From Rachicladosporium sp. CCFEE 5018 (lineage: Eukaryota; Ascomycota; Dothideomycetes; Cladosporiales; Cladosporiaceae): a stretch of 64,000 bases of DNA. The notes under the pieces were generated by a model. It was not told the DNA's origin and ran no database searches. It saw nothing but the letters and a program-made list of their open reading frames with translations. Shown here in pieces: positions 54,883 to 64,000 of the stretch (the stretch's first letter is position 1; every line of letters begins with the position of its first letter). The stretch is taken from positions 529,718 to 593,717 of the forward strand of contig KZ111151.1 of assembly GCA_002077045.2 (NCBI GenBank). The letters are read 5' to 3'. Position numbers and translations under genes: made by a program.

Positions 54883-55947
54883 ATGTCCGCCTCCAACCGC
54901 CTCCCCGGAGTGGCCAGCACCCTCACATTCGGCGCCTTCATCGCGGCCGTCAGTACCATCCCTTCGCTACGACATCGCCTCTCCTCCACCTTCGGCATAA
55001 CCCTCACGCCCACCATGCTCCGCATCTTCGCGCTCGCCTTCGCGCTCGTAAACCTCAAAAATCTCCCCTTCGTCTGGCATTGGCGCGTCTTCAAGGGGAT
55101 CATCTACCAGTCTAGGATACAAAAGGCTGTAAGAACACCGGAGACGCTCTTCGCGCCACTGATAACGCATACGTATTCCAGTCCGCTGGATCTGGATTAC
55201 AATCTGCATAAATCCAACTCGACGTATTTCGCCGATTTAGACGTCGCGCGGGCGCATTACGTGGGCTCCATCATTGCTACTGGGCTCCGGAGACTGAATG
55301 CAGGGGATCGCGAAGGACTGCCGGAGGAAGTTCAAGGTGCGAGCCGGGCGAGGGGCGGGTACGGTGTTGCGTTGGGGGGCGTGGGATGCTGGTTTCATAA
55401 GGAGATTGGGCCTATGGTGCGGTTTGAGATCTGGACGAGGCTTTTGAGTTGGGATCGGAAGTGGTTGTATATTATCTCGCATGTTGTGAGGACGGGGACG
55501 ATCAAGCCAGAAAGCTATGCGATGCAGCCTTGGAAGAATAAGAGGTTGAAGGGGAGGAAGGGGAAGGGCGAGGGGGAGGAGTGGAAGAAGCAGGTTTTTG
55601 CTACGAGTATTGCGCGCTACGTACTGAAAAAGGGACGACTCACCATCAATCCTGAGATCGTATTGGAGCGGTCGAGGCTATTGCCGGCAAGGCCGGAGGG
55701 TATGGCGATGCCGCCCAGGGCTGAGGCAGAGTGGGCGAGTAAGGGAGGTCAGAGCAATGGAGCAGTGAAGGAGCCTGTAAACGGAGTTGGTAGCGAGCCG
55801 GAGCAAGCAGAGGGCTGGACTTGGGAAAAGATGGAAGAGGAGCGGTTGAGAGGGCTGCGGATAGCGGTGCATTTCGACGCATTGGGGAGTCTGCAGGACG
55901 AGATGAGAACGGATGAGGCGTTGGGGAGCTACTCAGACTGGCTCTGA
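54883..55947 (+). CDS. THEM6-like (4HBT-type hot-dog fold) membrane-associated protein
   Basis: A single exon of 354 residues. An N-terminal hydrophobic region (residues about 8-62, with LTFGAFIAAVSTIPSL and MLRIFALAFALVNLKNLPFV) suggests membrane anchoring. It is followed by LDLDYNLHKSNSTYFADLDV, where LNxHKSNSTYFxDxDxxR is typical of the THEM6 branch of the thioesterase superfamily. A central block GGVGCWFHKEIGPMVRFEIW and TRLLSWDRKWLYIISHVVR fits the rest of the hot-dog fold. The C-terminus carries basic and acidic linkers and the tail ALGSYSDWL. The canonical thioesterase catalytic residues are not obvious. Biochemical role unknown. Confidence 0.75.
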   Translation: MSASNRLPGVASTLTFGAFIAAVSTIPSLRHRLSSTFGITLTPTMLRIFALAFALVNLKNLPFVWHWRVFKGIIYQSRIQKAVRTPETLFAPLITHTYSSPLDLDYNLHKSNSTYFADLDVARAHYVGSIIATGLRRLNAGDREGLPEEVQGASRARGGYGVALGGVGCWFHKEIGPMVRFEIWTRLLSWDRKWLYIISHVVRTGTIKPESYAMQPWKNKRLKGRKGKGEGEEWKKQVFATSIARYVLKKGRLTINPEIVLERSRLLPARPEGMAMPPRAEAEWASKGGQSNGAVKEPVNGVGSEPEQAEGWTWEKMEEERLRGLRIAVHFDALGSLQDEMRTDEALGSYSDWL

Positions 55948-56073
55948 GTGGCATGATTCGGTGCTAGTGGCAGGCGAGATACCCATACATCGAGATCTGT
56001 AAGTTGATCGAGTGAGAGGCGACAATTACCGCGAGGACGTCTATAAGTCATACAAATACATACATCCTACATG

Positions 56074-57801
56074 TTATCGTACTCCAACACCATCCCGGCT
56101 CTTCTCATCTGACCTCCAAGTCTCCGCCGCTTTTATGCCAGATGGCAAGCCATACGAGGCGTTGTCAGCGCCTTGCCGGTGCGGGCTCCTTGATGGGCTT
56201 GCTCTGCTACCCGTGCTTGCCCGAGGTCGACTATATGTGAGGTCGCCATTTGACAAATTGGCGCCGTTAGTAAGTCCGCCGAGAGCTGACAGCCCGCCTT
56301 CGGCCTGCGCAGGCGACTCGGCATAGTACGGTGGCGGTACCGAGCCCAGGCCAGTGTCATCATGCTTCTTCGCATCGCCTGTACTGAGAGGCAGCAATGG
56401 ATTTGCCAATCCTTCTGCAGCCAGCTCCCTTGCCCTTTTGTCTGCTCGGCCCGCGTTGCCATGCGTGCGATCGTATAGGTACAGTCCAACGAACGTTAGT
56501 CCGAAGCCCACAGCCTGCACCCCAGTGACCGCCTTGCCCCACCATACTACGGCGAACATGATCACAGCCACCCGCTTGATCAGACTCGCGACTGAGTAAG
56601 TGACTGGCGACACCATGCCCAACAGCACGAAAGCGACAAGCGACTGCGCGAAGTGAAAGGTGCCGTTGAAGATGAACTCAGCCGCAAGCGCGCCATGGTC
56701 GAGCACCACGCGATCCGGTCGATCGGCAAGCGTGATGCTGCTGTCTTGGAAGAAGTCTTGCGCCAGAGTCCAGCCTTCCGAGAAGAACCATATCGGCGCC
56801 GTGAAGAGGCAGGCGAGAAGTGAGGAGTAGCAAAGTAGATTCAGCTTGTCGGGCTTTCGTCTCGACAACGGCTGACCGTCTGCTTCCGCACGCGTCGAGG
56901 CATTGAAGATCTGTTTCGAGACGATGTTCTGCGTTACGAACAAGATCGCCGAGCCGAATGCGTATATCAGGCCGAGCAGGTTCGCGCGGAAGTCTGCAGC
57001 GCAGGCAAGACAGACACCGACCGTAAGTGGTATGAGGGAGAGGTAGACAGGCTTGCTATAGTTGATTGCATAGAAAGCGCGGTAGGCGATTACTGTCATC
57101 AGAGGACTGAGGCCTTTGATCGTGTGCACCAGAGAGACAGGGATCCGTTGCATGGCGGAGGAGTTCAGGATGTGGCCACCTATCTGGAAGGCTGTGAGGG
57201 GTAGTGTGGCGAGAATGAGCTCGCGCGATGGCTTGCGAATGCCATTTTTGAGCACCGGGGCGATCTTCCGGAGGACTGCGTTGTGCTTCGCCATCCAAGA
57301 GAGAAATATGCACCAGAAAGAGACTAGCAGGAACTGCACGATTGTAAGGGTGACTGGCTTCGGCAGGGCTGTGAGGATCGCTTTGCTGGAGGTATTGGTC
57401 AAGATGCTGGTGGCGTACCAGAAGGCGCAGAGGCCGATCAGCCTGTAGCTCACAGGCGCTTTCAGGCTCTCGGCGATCTCATGTGCGCTTTCACGGACAC
57501 TGCCTCGTCTTGTACGCACTGTTTGTATGGCTTCGCTGAGACTCTTCTGCCGATCTTGTCGGTTCTTGCGAAGTCCACCGTTCATCCAGCCGTTTGCCTT
57601 GCGCGCTGGCCATCGCTCGCTCGAGTGCATTCCTTGGGGTAGGCCATTTGGGAGAGGCCTAGGCGAGCCCTCTCGCGAGTACGGCTCCTCTACGTCTTCC
57701 ACGTATGGCTGATAGTCGGGGAATTTATATGTTCGCGCGGCATTGGACGATGATCGACGAGGCTGGTCCTGCTCTCCGTTGCCGAGGTGGGAGGGAAGCA
57801 T
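56074..57801 (-). CDS. SLY41: Triose-phosphate-type transporter, Sly41-like
   Basis: A single exon of 575 residues. About 120 residues of polar N-terminus precede a ten-helix core. Core blocks are RLIGLCAFWYATSILTNTSS, KPVTLTIVQFLLVSFWCIFL, TLPLTAFQIGGHILNSSAMQ (with RIPVSLVHTIKGLSPLMTV), YAFGSAILFVTQNIVSKQIF and FNGTFHFAQSLVAFVLLGMV. The SLVHTIKxLSP and KRVAVI elements are typical of the TPT/SLC35E group, and the long tails match yeast Sly41, an ER/Golgi protein that suppresses loss of Ypt1. Substrate not known. The C-terminal tail is Ser/Arg-rich. The gene converges on the THEM6-like gene with 126 bp between stops. Confidence 0.85.
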   Translation of the reverse strand: MLPSHLGNGEQDQPRRSSSNAARTYKFPDYQPYVEDVEEPYSREGSPRPLPNGLPQGMHSSERWPARKANGWMNGGLRKNRQDRQKSLSEAIQTVRTRRGSVRESAHEIAESLKAPVSYRLIGLCAFWYATSILTNTSSKAILTALPKPVTLTIVQFLLVSFWCIFLSWMAKHNAVLRKIAPVLKNGIRKPSRELILATLPLTAFQIGGHILNSSAMQRIPVSLVHTIKGLSPLMTVIAYRAFYAINYSKPVYLSLIPLTVGVCLACAADFRANLLGLIYAFGSAILFVTQNIVSKQIFNASTRAEADGQPLSRRKPDKLNLLCYSSLLACLFTAPIWFFSEGWTLAQDFFQDSSITLADRPDRVVLDHGALAAEFIFNGTFHFAQSLVAFVLLGMVSPVTYSVASLIKRVAVIMFAVVWWGKAVTGVQAVGFGLTFVGLYLYDRTHGNAGRADKRARELAAEGLANPLLPLSTGDAKKHDDTGLGSVPPPYYAESPAQAEGGLSALGGLTNGANLSNGDLTYSRPRASTGSRASPSRSPHRQGADNASYGLPSGIKAAETWRSDEKSRDGVGVR

Positions 57802-58278
57802 GGCGGCTCGACTTGGGTCATTCCATTGTGGGCGGGCAGCTTTGTCCTTGCGCGCATCAAGGTGCGCCCACTGTAAGGCTTATGCGCAATGCCAGGGCCA
57901 CAGTGATGGGTGTGCGCACAAAAGATTTAATCTCTTGCATTGACTACAAAGCGTATGACACGCGGCGATTGACGGGTTGCGTTGGATTAAGCTCCGCTGC
58001 CTCGGGATGCATCCGATGCTTCCCCGTTCCAATGCTCGCCTTGGCACGATGCTATTAGGCCACATCATCTACTCTGTGTCAGCTGGCATGCATGTCGGAA
58101 CTTGACACCTGGCTACAGCTTGCAGCTGGAGCTGAGAGGCGAAAGGCCGATTTCAGAGTCTTGTCGATCGCACTCTTGCATCCTAATATGGATCACGCAA
58201 GAGTCCATCAAACTCCTGCTGACAAACAGCTATTGATCGAACGGGCGCCGTAAGTTATAAGGTGGGCACTTACTAACC
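57802..58278. other. Divergent promoter between SLY41 and the alpha/beta hydrolase gene
   Basis: 477 bp between start codons. No gene or site recognised. A short exon encoding an extra N-terminus for the hydrolase cannot be excluded. Confidence 0.4.
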
Positions 58279-61200
58279 ATGCATTCCTCCATCCTCAGCA
58301 ACGCACTGCTTCTCCAATCTTACATCGGTATGGACACTTCGACGCAGCGGGACAGCGCATTGAGGCGTTCGGACGTTTCTTTCGCTCCGGAATGGCATGT
58401 TCTTGGGCCCTTCCAAACAGGGACGCGAGAAGCAGCATGGGGTGCTGATCCTCTTGAGCTCCATGGCGGATTTCATGCACTGGAATATGACTCGAACGTC
58501 TCCTTCCCAAGCTCATTGGCTGCCAACGGTACAGTCCACTGGAATTCCACCGCTGCGTCGGTCGTCGGCGGGAAAGACCATCTTTCTCAAGTCGATCTGA
58601 CTGTTAAATTTCCTGAGGTCGACTGGAAGTTCCAGCAGCAGGTCTATGGCTGGGCCGCGTTGCAGTGGCAAGCCTGGGCTCGTGGTGAGTTCACTGTGCA
58701 CGGCATCGAGCCTGCGACCTTCACATTGCAGGCCGACTCGGTCTTGGAGTACTGGATCGATGACGATCATCACTGGGGCGGGGACTTTTACGAGACCGGG
58801 CGTGCGCCATTGGTGCTACATCTCAAGCCTGGACTGCACCGCATCGATCTCAGGGTAATCAGGGAGGTACGAGCCATGGGTGGCATCACTGGCGATCCCC
58901 GAGTGGATTTGAAACTGCAGCTGCACCAGCAGGATTCCACAGAGCCGCTGGTTCAATGTGGCTCAGTACTCGTGTCGGACTTCATTACTCCTTCAAGTGA
59001 ATACAAAGACTCAGTCATGTCGGCAGGTGGATTTGCAAATCGGTACGCTTCGATATTGTTGCGTAAAAACGCAGCCAAAACTGAGATTACAATCGAAAAC
59101 ATCAGCATGCAGGATGACAAGCTGGCCGAGTATTGGGCGGTGGCGCTGGTGTCTACTAGCCCTACAGTCCTTATGCCCGATCAATCGAGACCAGTGGGCT
59201 TCACCATCAGGAGTCGCAATTATGAGTACGTCAACCACATTCCCAAGACTTTTGTGATTCGGCTGCACTACAGTCTACGAGATCTCGGTCAAGTTCACGG
59301 CGCGGCAGCTCACTTCCTAGAAGCGGAGATTCCTGTCCATCATCGTGATGTTTATGAAACTCACAAGGTCACTTACTTACATCCGAGCGGCATTGTATCA
59401 TACGCCATGCTCCGTCCGCCAAAGCCGAATATCTGGGAGCGCTGTAAGCAAGAGTATTGGCGCATTCCAATCTTGCTCGCCTTGCACGGTGCTGGCGTTG
59501 AGACCGACTCTGACTTATCCCGCGGGTCATTTGATGGCTACCCAGATGTATGCGCCTTTGTGATGATCCCCTCTGGCGTCACGCCTTGGTGTGGCGACGA
59601 CTGGCATATCTTCGCTCAGCGGGACATTCAAGCTGCTGCCAGTGCGGTATTCACATGGGGCCAAGACGTCGGTTGGAGAGGGCCTTACAGCGATTCTGGT
59701 ACATGGTTGCTAGCGGGCCACAGTAATGGTGGCCAGGGAGCTTGGGCTACTTTGCTACACTACCCCGATAGGATCATCGCTGCTGCACCTATCAGTGGGT
59801 ATAGCAGTATACAGAACTACGTGCCGTATCATTTCTGGCACAACGCGCAGGCTGGTAAGATGGCTGTGCTCCAGTCTACTCTGGAGAGTTGGCGGCATGA
59901 GTTACTGCTTGCTAATGCGAAAGACATTCCGTTGCTGCAACAGCATGGCGGTGCAGATGACAACGTGCCTCCATACCACTCGCGCCTCATGCATCAGCTA
60001 CTCCCCGAAGCCGGATGGAATAGTACCTACCACGAGATACCTGACATGCCTCACTGGTGGACGGGGATTATGACAACACCGCAGCTGCGCAGCTTCTTCG
60101 AGGCGCACTTACCGCCAAAGTACAGTGCGAGAGCTCGACATGACGGTCGTCACAACTCCAAAGCACTGAACTTTGAGCTTGTGACTGCTAACCCAGCTGA
60201 TACTGACACCATGAGGGGGTTCAAGGTTCAGCTACTGGAAGTACCCGGTCGCCTTGGTCGCATCCGTGTCAGCTTCGATGCAGAGAAAGATACGGTTGAG
60301 CTCCGGACTTCGAACGTGCGAGCATTGCGTGTGCCGCGTTGGTTCTGGCGCTGCAAGCACATCACTGTTGACGGCGAGACCTTGAATGGAGATGATCCGG
60401 GAGGCTATCGTGCATTCGTGCGGAAGCCGCTTTGCGACATGCAGCACTACCTGATCGACGACGAAGAGAACGTCATTTCCGGGGAGACAGATTGCCACGA
60501 TGGAGAGTACGACGCTTCTCTCACAACGTGGAGCCAGCTCGAGAATCTTTGGCAGCAGAATGTGCGACATGAGCCGAAGTGGGTGCTCGCATCGGACGCT
60601 GCTCACGCGTCACCCGACTATGACGGCGATGCACCGACGCCACTGACGCGCTGGGGTCGCCAGCTGGGTTCTATCGAGAGTATTCTGCGGACAGAAGGTC
60701 CCTTCAACATCGTTGCGAACCTGCCAAGATCGACCATTGGCTCAAGAGAGGAATCTGGAGAAGCGGTGGAGCTTAAGCGGCTTGCGCTACAAGTCTCGCG
60801 GAATTTGCAGACGTACTTCTACGCAGACAGCGTGATCCGTACATCCATCGACACAGAAGAAGCAAGTGGCGAGCAATACCTCTCAGCGCTGAGAAACACA
60901 GGCAACATCATCAGTCTCGCCATCGGCGATAGCCTTCCAGAGCTTTCCGTGGCACACATCGATCACGCCATCGAGATCACCGACGCCAGCACCATCACTG
61001 TCAAGGACCCATTTGGGCACGCTCATGTTTACTCCAACGCCCTATACCCTGGCCTGGGGGCTATATTCCTGCGCCCGCTTCCCACGGAAAGGCTCGAGCT
61101 TGTGGTCTGGGGTACAGATGTTGCTGGACTGCGCCGGGCTGCTAGACTGATTCCCATGATGACTGGAACTGGAGTGCCGGACTTTGTTGTCCTGGAAGGG

Positions 61201-61290
61201 ACGGCGGCTCTGAAGGGTGTGGAGGGTGCGTTGGCGCTGGGGTTCCTGGACGAGAGGTGGAATTGTAGTGTCAATTCGTTCTTGACGTGA
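58279..61290 (+). CDS. Large alpha/beta hydrolase (1003 residues), prolyl-oligopeptidase-like
   Basis: A single exon of 1003 residues. Residues 1-370 form a beta-rich region with many Trp and Tyr (WHVLGPFQTGTREAAWG near the start) and resemble a sugar- or protein-binding module. The hydrolase domain begins near residue 393 with WRIPILLALHGAGVETDSD. The nucleophile elbow GHSNGGQG places Ser482. HGGADDNVPPYHSRLMHQLL carries Asp560/561, and DMPHWWTG the likely catalytic His. A third region (about 640-1003) has no recognised fold. No clear secretion signal follows the ATG, though LSNALLLQSYIGM is mildly hydrophobic. It belongs with uncharacterised fungal S9-like hydrolases or esterases. Substrate unknown. 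Confidence 0.8.
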   Translation: MHSSILSNALLLQSYIGMDTSTQRDSALRRSDVSFAPEWHVLGPFQTGTREAAWGADPLELHGGFHALEYDSNVSFPSSLAANGTVHWNSTAASVVGGKDHLSQVDLTVKFPEVDWKFQQQVYGWAALQWQAWARGEFTVHGIEPATFTLQADSVLEYWIDDDHHWGGDFYETGRAPLVLHLKPGLHRIDLRVIREVRAMGGITGDPRVDLKLQLHQQDSTEPLVQCGSVLVSDFITPSSEYKDSVMSAGGFANRYASILLRKNAAKTEITIENISMQDDKLAEYWAVALVSTSPTVLMPDQSRPVGFTIRSRNYEYVNHIPKTFVIRLHYSLRDLGQVHGAAAHFLEAEIPVHHRDVYETHKVTYLHPSGIVSYAMLRPPKPNIWERCKQEYWRIPILLALHGAGVETDSDLSRGSFDGYPDVCAFVMIPSGVTPWCGDDWHIFAQRDIQAAASAVFTWGQDVGWRGPYSDSGTWLLAGHSNGGQGAWATLLHYPDRIIAAAPISGYSSIQNYVPYHFWHNAQAGKMAVLQSTLESWRHELLLANAKDIPLLQQHGGADDNVPPYHSRLMHQLLPEAGWNSTYHEIPDMPHWWTGIMTTPQLRSFFEAHLPPKYSARARHDGRHNSKALNFELVTANPADTDTMRGFKVQLLEVPGRLGRIRVSFDAEKDTVELRTSNVRALRVPRWFWRCKHITVDGETLNGDDPGGYRAFVRKPLCDMQHYLIDDEENVISGETDCHDGEYDASLTTWSQLENLWQQNVRHEPKWVLASDAAHASPDYDGDAPTPLTRWGRQLGSIESILRTEGPFNIVANLPRSTIGSREESGEAVELKRLALQVSRNLQTYFYADSVIRTSIDTEEASGEQYLSALRNTGNIISLAIGDSLPELSVAHIDHAIEITDASTITVKDPFGHAHVYSNALYPGLGAIFLRPLPTERLELVVWGTDVAGLRRAARLIPMMTGTGVPDFVVLEGTAALKGVEGALALGFLDERWNCSVNSFLT

Positions 61291-61606
61291 GAGCACGCGG
61301 ACAAGCAGCAGTAACTCTCAAGCGGATTGCCTGTGTACTTTTCGATCGAACCCTGTCAGTGTACGCTTTTAGGCGCGGGATTGACGCTCACACGGGATGA
61401 AGTGAAGTGAATGCCAAGCCCGACTTTGCAACTTCATTTCACTTCTTCCCACGGCACGGCTCTGCAGATCGAAGACCTCGCAGTCTATGACTCATTACAC
61501 CCGAGTCTCTTCGAAACAACCTTCCACTACACGTACCGACCGATACGATCGCCATTGAGCATATCATTGTATCTGCGACGGCAAGGATACCCTGTCTACG
61601 GCAGTG
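61291..61606. other. Intergenic region upstream of the first coiled-coil gene
   Basis: 316 bp in tandem orientation. An open frame at 61411-61641 overlaps the start of the coiled-coil gene but has no support. GAAGTGAAGTGAA and the reverse TTTCACTTC strings occur here. Confidence 0.35.
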
Positions 61607-62818
61607 ATGTACGAAGACGGTGGCGACGGTACGCCGAATAGGCGGCATTCAGGGGACGGCATGGATGACATCCCGAGCAGCCCTGCGTCTACGCTACCCT
61701 GTTATGCACAGCGTCTCAGGACGCCGGACCGTTCCTACCGCTTCACCACTTTCACTCAGAAGCAAGATGCCGTCAACGGATGTATAGTCAAGCTCATTTC
61801 TACCGCTCACACCTCCAGAAATGCAGAAATCATTACTCTCGCGGCCGACCTATCCGCCGCTGTCGAAGAAGAAATTAAGGGACAGGGTGACTGTACATCG
61901 GACGACAACTCCGGCGAGTGTACGCCGCCTGGCTTCGAGACCATCTGCAACATGTCGACTAGTAAACCTCGGATGCTCCGCAAGATCTCGGCTCTGGGCC
62001 GGGACCTACGCGCGGAGCTCGACACTGTTGATGAGCTGAAGGACAGTCTCCGTGAGGGACAGAGACGCGAGCAGGAAGCTATCGCTGAGCTACAGGCAGA
62101 GCTCGACACCGTCAAGGAGGCTGCTGGTCTTGTACATGTCGAGCCTGGCGGTTTGGCCAGGATGGTTGCGCTTGCAAAAGCGGAGGTACGCAACATGGAG
62201 AAGGTCACATCTGAAGCGCAGCGCCGGGCCGAGCTAGCATCACAAAGTCGTTTCAATGCGCTCCTTGATGGACATAGACTCCGGGAGGCACTGATTGCAA
62301 GAGGGAAGAGAGTGGAGGAGTTGGAAGAGGAGGTTGAGGACCTGAAAGGTACGGTGTCCCACGAGCAGTGGAAGAACAAGAAAAATGACCGTTTGTACGA
62401 GGAGAAGCGAAAGAAGGACGAAGAAATTGAGGCATTGGTCAAGGAGAATCGGCGTCTGCAGGTAAACCTTGACTTCACGACTGCGGAGGTGCGCATGGCA
62501 GAGGCGAAAGTGAGTGAGCTTACAGGAGAGCCTTACTGCGTTCCCGATCAATATCGAGACGACGCGATCGCCATTCAGCCGCGCGATGTCGAAGTCAAGA
62601 ATTTTGCTGACTGTGACGACGACGACGCTGCTACATTGGAACACCATCCTACTGGACCCACCGCCACCGCCGATGCGCTGGCATTACCACGGCGCTCGCT
62701 GAAGCGCTCGCCGCCAGAAGAAGATGATGGTCTCGAATGGTCAAGTGCCATGGGTACTGGCGGCAAGAAGGCGACGGTGCACGAGACGAGTGAAGACGAT
62801 GATGCACCCGAGACTTGA
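61607..62818 (+). CDS. Coiled-coil protein of unknown function
   Basis: A single exon of 403 residues from ATG 61607 (a GTG lies one codon upstream). After a disordered N-terminus, residues about 48-80 read FTTFTQKQDAVNGCIVKLIS and continue into AEIITLAADLSAAVEEE. A long, charged heptad region covers roughly 120-310, for example LRAELDTVDELKDSLREGQR, GKRVEELEEEVEDLKGTVSH and EEIEALVKENRRLQVNLDF. The C-terminus is acidic and Ser-rich (SEDDDAPET). Nothing suggests a catalytic domain or membrane segment. The short block before the coil recurs in the next gene, so the two are probably paralogues. Function unknown. Confidence 0.65.
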   Translation: MYEDGGDGTPNRRHSGDGMDDIPSSPASTLPCYAQRLRTPDRSYRFTTFTQKQDAVNGCIVKLISTAHTSRNAEIITLAADLSAAVEEEIKGQGDCTSDDNSGECTPPGFETICNMSTSKPRMLRKISALGRDLRAELDTVDELKDSLREGQRREQEAIAELQAELDTVKEAAGLVHVEPGGLARMVALAKAEVRNMEKVTSEAQRRAELASQSRFNALLDGHRLREALIARGKRVEELEEEVEDLKGTVSHEQWKNKKNDRLYEEKRKKDEEIEALVKENRRLQVNLDFTTAEVRMAEAKVSELTGEPYCVPDQYRDDAIAIQPRDVEVKNFADCDDDDAATLEHHPTGPTATADALALPRRSLKRSPPEEDDGLEWSSAMGTGGKKATVHETSEDDDAPET

Positions 62819-63373
62819 TATGGCCAGGGGTATGACCGCAGATGGTGAGGAGCGATCTAGACTGGTCGACACCGAAGGAGCTGAGAGGTAAGGTCGGGGC
62901 CTGTGCAATGAGCCAATGAGAGGAGAGCGTTGCAGCTATGCGGGCACCACTAGCAAGATCGAGATGGGCATCAAGTGTGTCATGTGGCCAGGGCATTCAT
63001 CACAGGTAAGTATCGCAGCTACATGTAGGAAAATGGCGCTTTCATTCATTGTGCCATTCTAGTTACATTGTAAGCACTTTTCATGCTCGTTCCACTTGAC
63101 AGTACAGCAACATCTGGAAGAAGGCAAGTCTGCAGAGCACAAGCCGCCGTCGACGCTTGGAATGGAAGGTACGTCTAGTATTGCTGCAGTGCTTCACTGC
63201 ATTTCACTTCACTTTACGTCCCGGCACGGGCCGTACAATTAGCGATGAAGGGAACATTGCGGCTCATGTGACTCACCTCTATCACATCACCTACTACTTT
63301 CGCCGTGACCCACCCGGTGCCATAGGAACAGTGTAACTGGACACACAAGCGCCGTTACGTCTCCTGCGCCACC
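62819..63373. other. Intergenic region between the two coiled-coil genes
   Basis: 555 bp. A run near 63190-63220 (CTTCACTGCATTTCACTTC) repeats the TTTCACTTC string seen upstream of the first coiled-coil gene, which may reflect the same duplicated promoter. Confidence 0.4.
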
Positions 63374-64000
63374 ATGACCTGCGAAGTCTTGAACGATTGC
63401 CTGATCCGGCTGCTTAATGCAGGGCAAATCACTATCGATTTGGACATCGTTGCCGTGGCTAAGGCACTGCGTACGGTCTACGATGCACAGCAGGACACGA
63501 TTGAGTTCATCGTCAAACTCATAAACGTGGGAGAGGGCACCTCCGATCCGCTCATACGTGCGATCGTAGAAGAGACTCGCGTGGCATACTTCGCAAATGA
63601 AGAGCATCTTGACTCTCGATCATCGCGATCGAGCTCGGTGGCGGCGCGAGACGAGAAAGAGGGAAACAACCTGGCATGCGCAGGTTATGGCGATCTTGAG
63701 TCTCGGTCCGCTACCAAAGAGGCCAATCAAGAACTTGTTGAAGCTCGAGCCGAGATCACTAGACTCCGCGAAGAGCTCGAAGAGAGCAGGATGAACGAAG
63801 AAGGGTCTTTGCACGAGTTACAGCTACGCGAACGCCAAATCGAAGCAGCGGCGAAGTTGGCTGGTCTCGAGCGTGGAACCCTGGCAAGGAACATCGTGTT
63901 GATGAGGGAACTCGTACGTACTCTCGAGCGCGAGGTAGCTGATATGAAGCGCGAAGCAAAGGACGCTGCTATCCGCCACCAGAAACGTGAAGACGAGTGG
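63374..64000 (+). CDS. Coiled-coil protein, partial, probable paralogue of the preceding gene
   Basis: ATG 63374 (context ACCATGA) opens a frame of 209 codons that runs off the window end with no stop. The sequence starts MTCEVLNDCLIRLLNAGQIT and contains AQQDTIEFIVKLINVGEGTS, then PLIRAIVEETRVAYFANEEH. That block aligns with QKQDAVNGCIVKLISTAHTS and EIITLAADLSAAVEEE of the preceding gene. From about residue 115 it is a strong coiled coil (LVEARAEITRLREELEESRM, VLMRELVRTLEREVADMKRE). The rest of the gene lies outside the window. Confidence 0.65.
   Translation, partial: MTCEVLNDCLIRLLNAGQITIDLDIVAVAKALRTVYDAQQDTIEFIVKLINVGEGTSDPLIRAIVEETRVAYFANEEHLDSRSSRSSSVAARDEKEGNNLACAGYGDLESRSATKEANQELVEARAEITRLREELEESRMNEEGSLHELQLRERQIEAAAKLAGLERGTLARNIVLMRELVRTLEREVADMKREAKDAAIRHQKREDEW

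Noticed and set aside
1..64000. CRISPR arrays, bacterial operons, riboswitches or phage genes
   Set aside because: The window is clearly nuclear fungal DNA; no regularly spaced repeats or prokaryotic gene organisation were seen.

Overview
The window is nuclear DNA of a filamentous ascomycete. Most protein genes are split by short introns (about 45-75 nt) with GTANGT-like donors, CTAAC/CTGAC-like branch sites and YAG acceptors. Intergenic gaps are short, genes lie on both strands without operons, and the proteins are typically fungal (Mif2, Dbp10, Mid1, Abp2, Sly41, Zn2Cys6 and MFS families). The low-complexity tails, the AflR-like regulator and the DHA2 pump fit a Dothideomycete, but that placement is inference from the style of the proteins. 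Thirty-five gene or pseudogene models are given. Exon joins were worked out by hand and checked for reading phase.

Left block (1-11.7 kb), mostly conserved genes: the C-terminal end of a CLC chloride channel, DNA polymerase delta subunit 4 (with two ACGCGT boxes upstream), a sugar porter, pantothenate synthetase, the DEAD-box helicase Dbp10, the GPN-loop GTPase Gpn2 and the checkpoint protein Bub3.

Accessory block (11.7-25.1 kb): a minus-strand array of four related F-box-like units in different states of decay (one with a 1-nt frameshift), a truncated FAD monooxygenase, a divergent Zn2Cys6 regulator/DHA2 efflux pair, a LovC/ToxD-type enoyl reductase and an FSH-type serine hydrolase. The last five look like the outer genes of a polyketide cluster, but no synthase is present.

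Middle block (25.5-43 kb): the KDEL receptor, a DUF2985-like membrane protein, then the most unusual region. At 29.7-31.7 kb five tandem minus-strand units look like tRNA genes split by an internal segment (about 70-75 nt in four of them) that carries a hairpin with an invariant CAGGT loop. Most have matched acceptor stems, A and B boxes and a T4+ terminator. After these come a small basic protein, Mid1, a PMP47-type peroxisomal carrier, a Myb-domain protein interrupted by an in-frame TAG, a 3.1-kb gene-poor stretch and tubulin cofactor B.

Right block (43.5-64 kb): the kinetochore protein Mif2, a small membrane protein, ARS-binding protein 2, the gamma-tubulin complex protein GCP2, the proteasome alpha-5 subunit, a THEM6-like thioesterase-fold protein, a Sly41-type transporter, a 1003-residue alpha/beta hydrolase and two related coiled-coil proteins, the second running off the window end. 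Several genes serve chromosome replication and segregation (POLD4, BUB3, MIF2, ABP2, GCP2, tubulin cofactor B), but they are interspersed with unrelated genes and I see no sign that they are co-regulated as a cluster.
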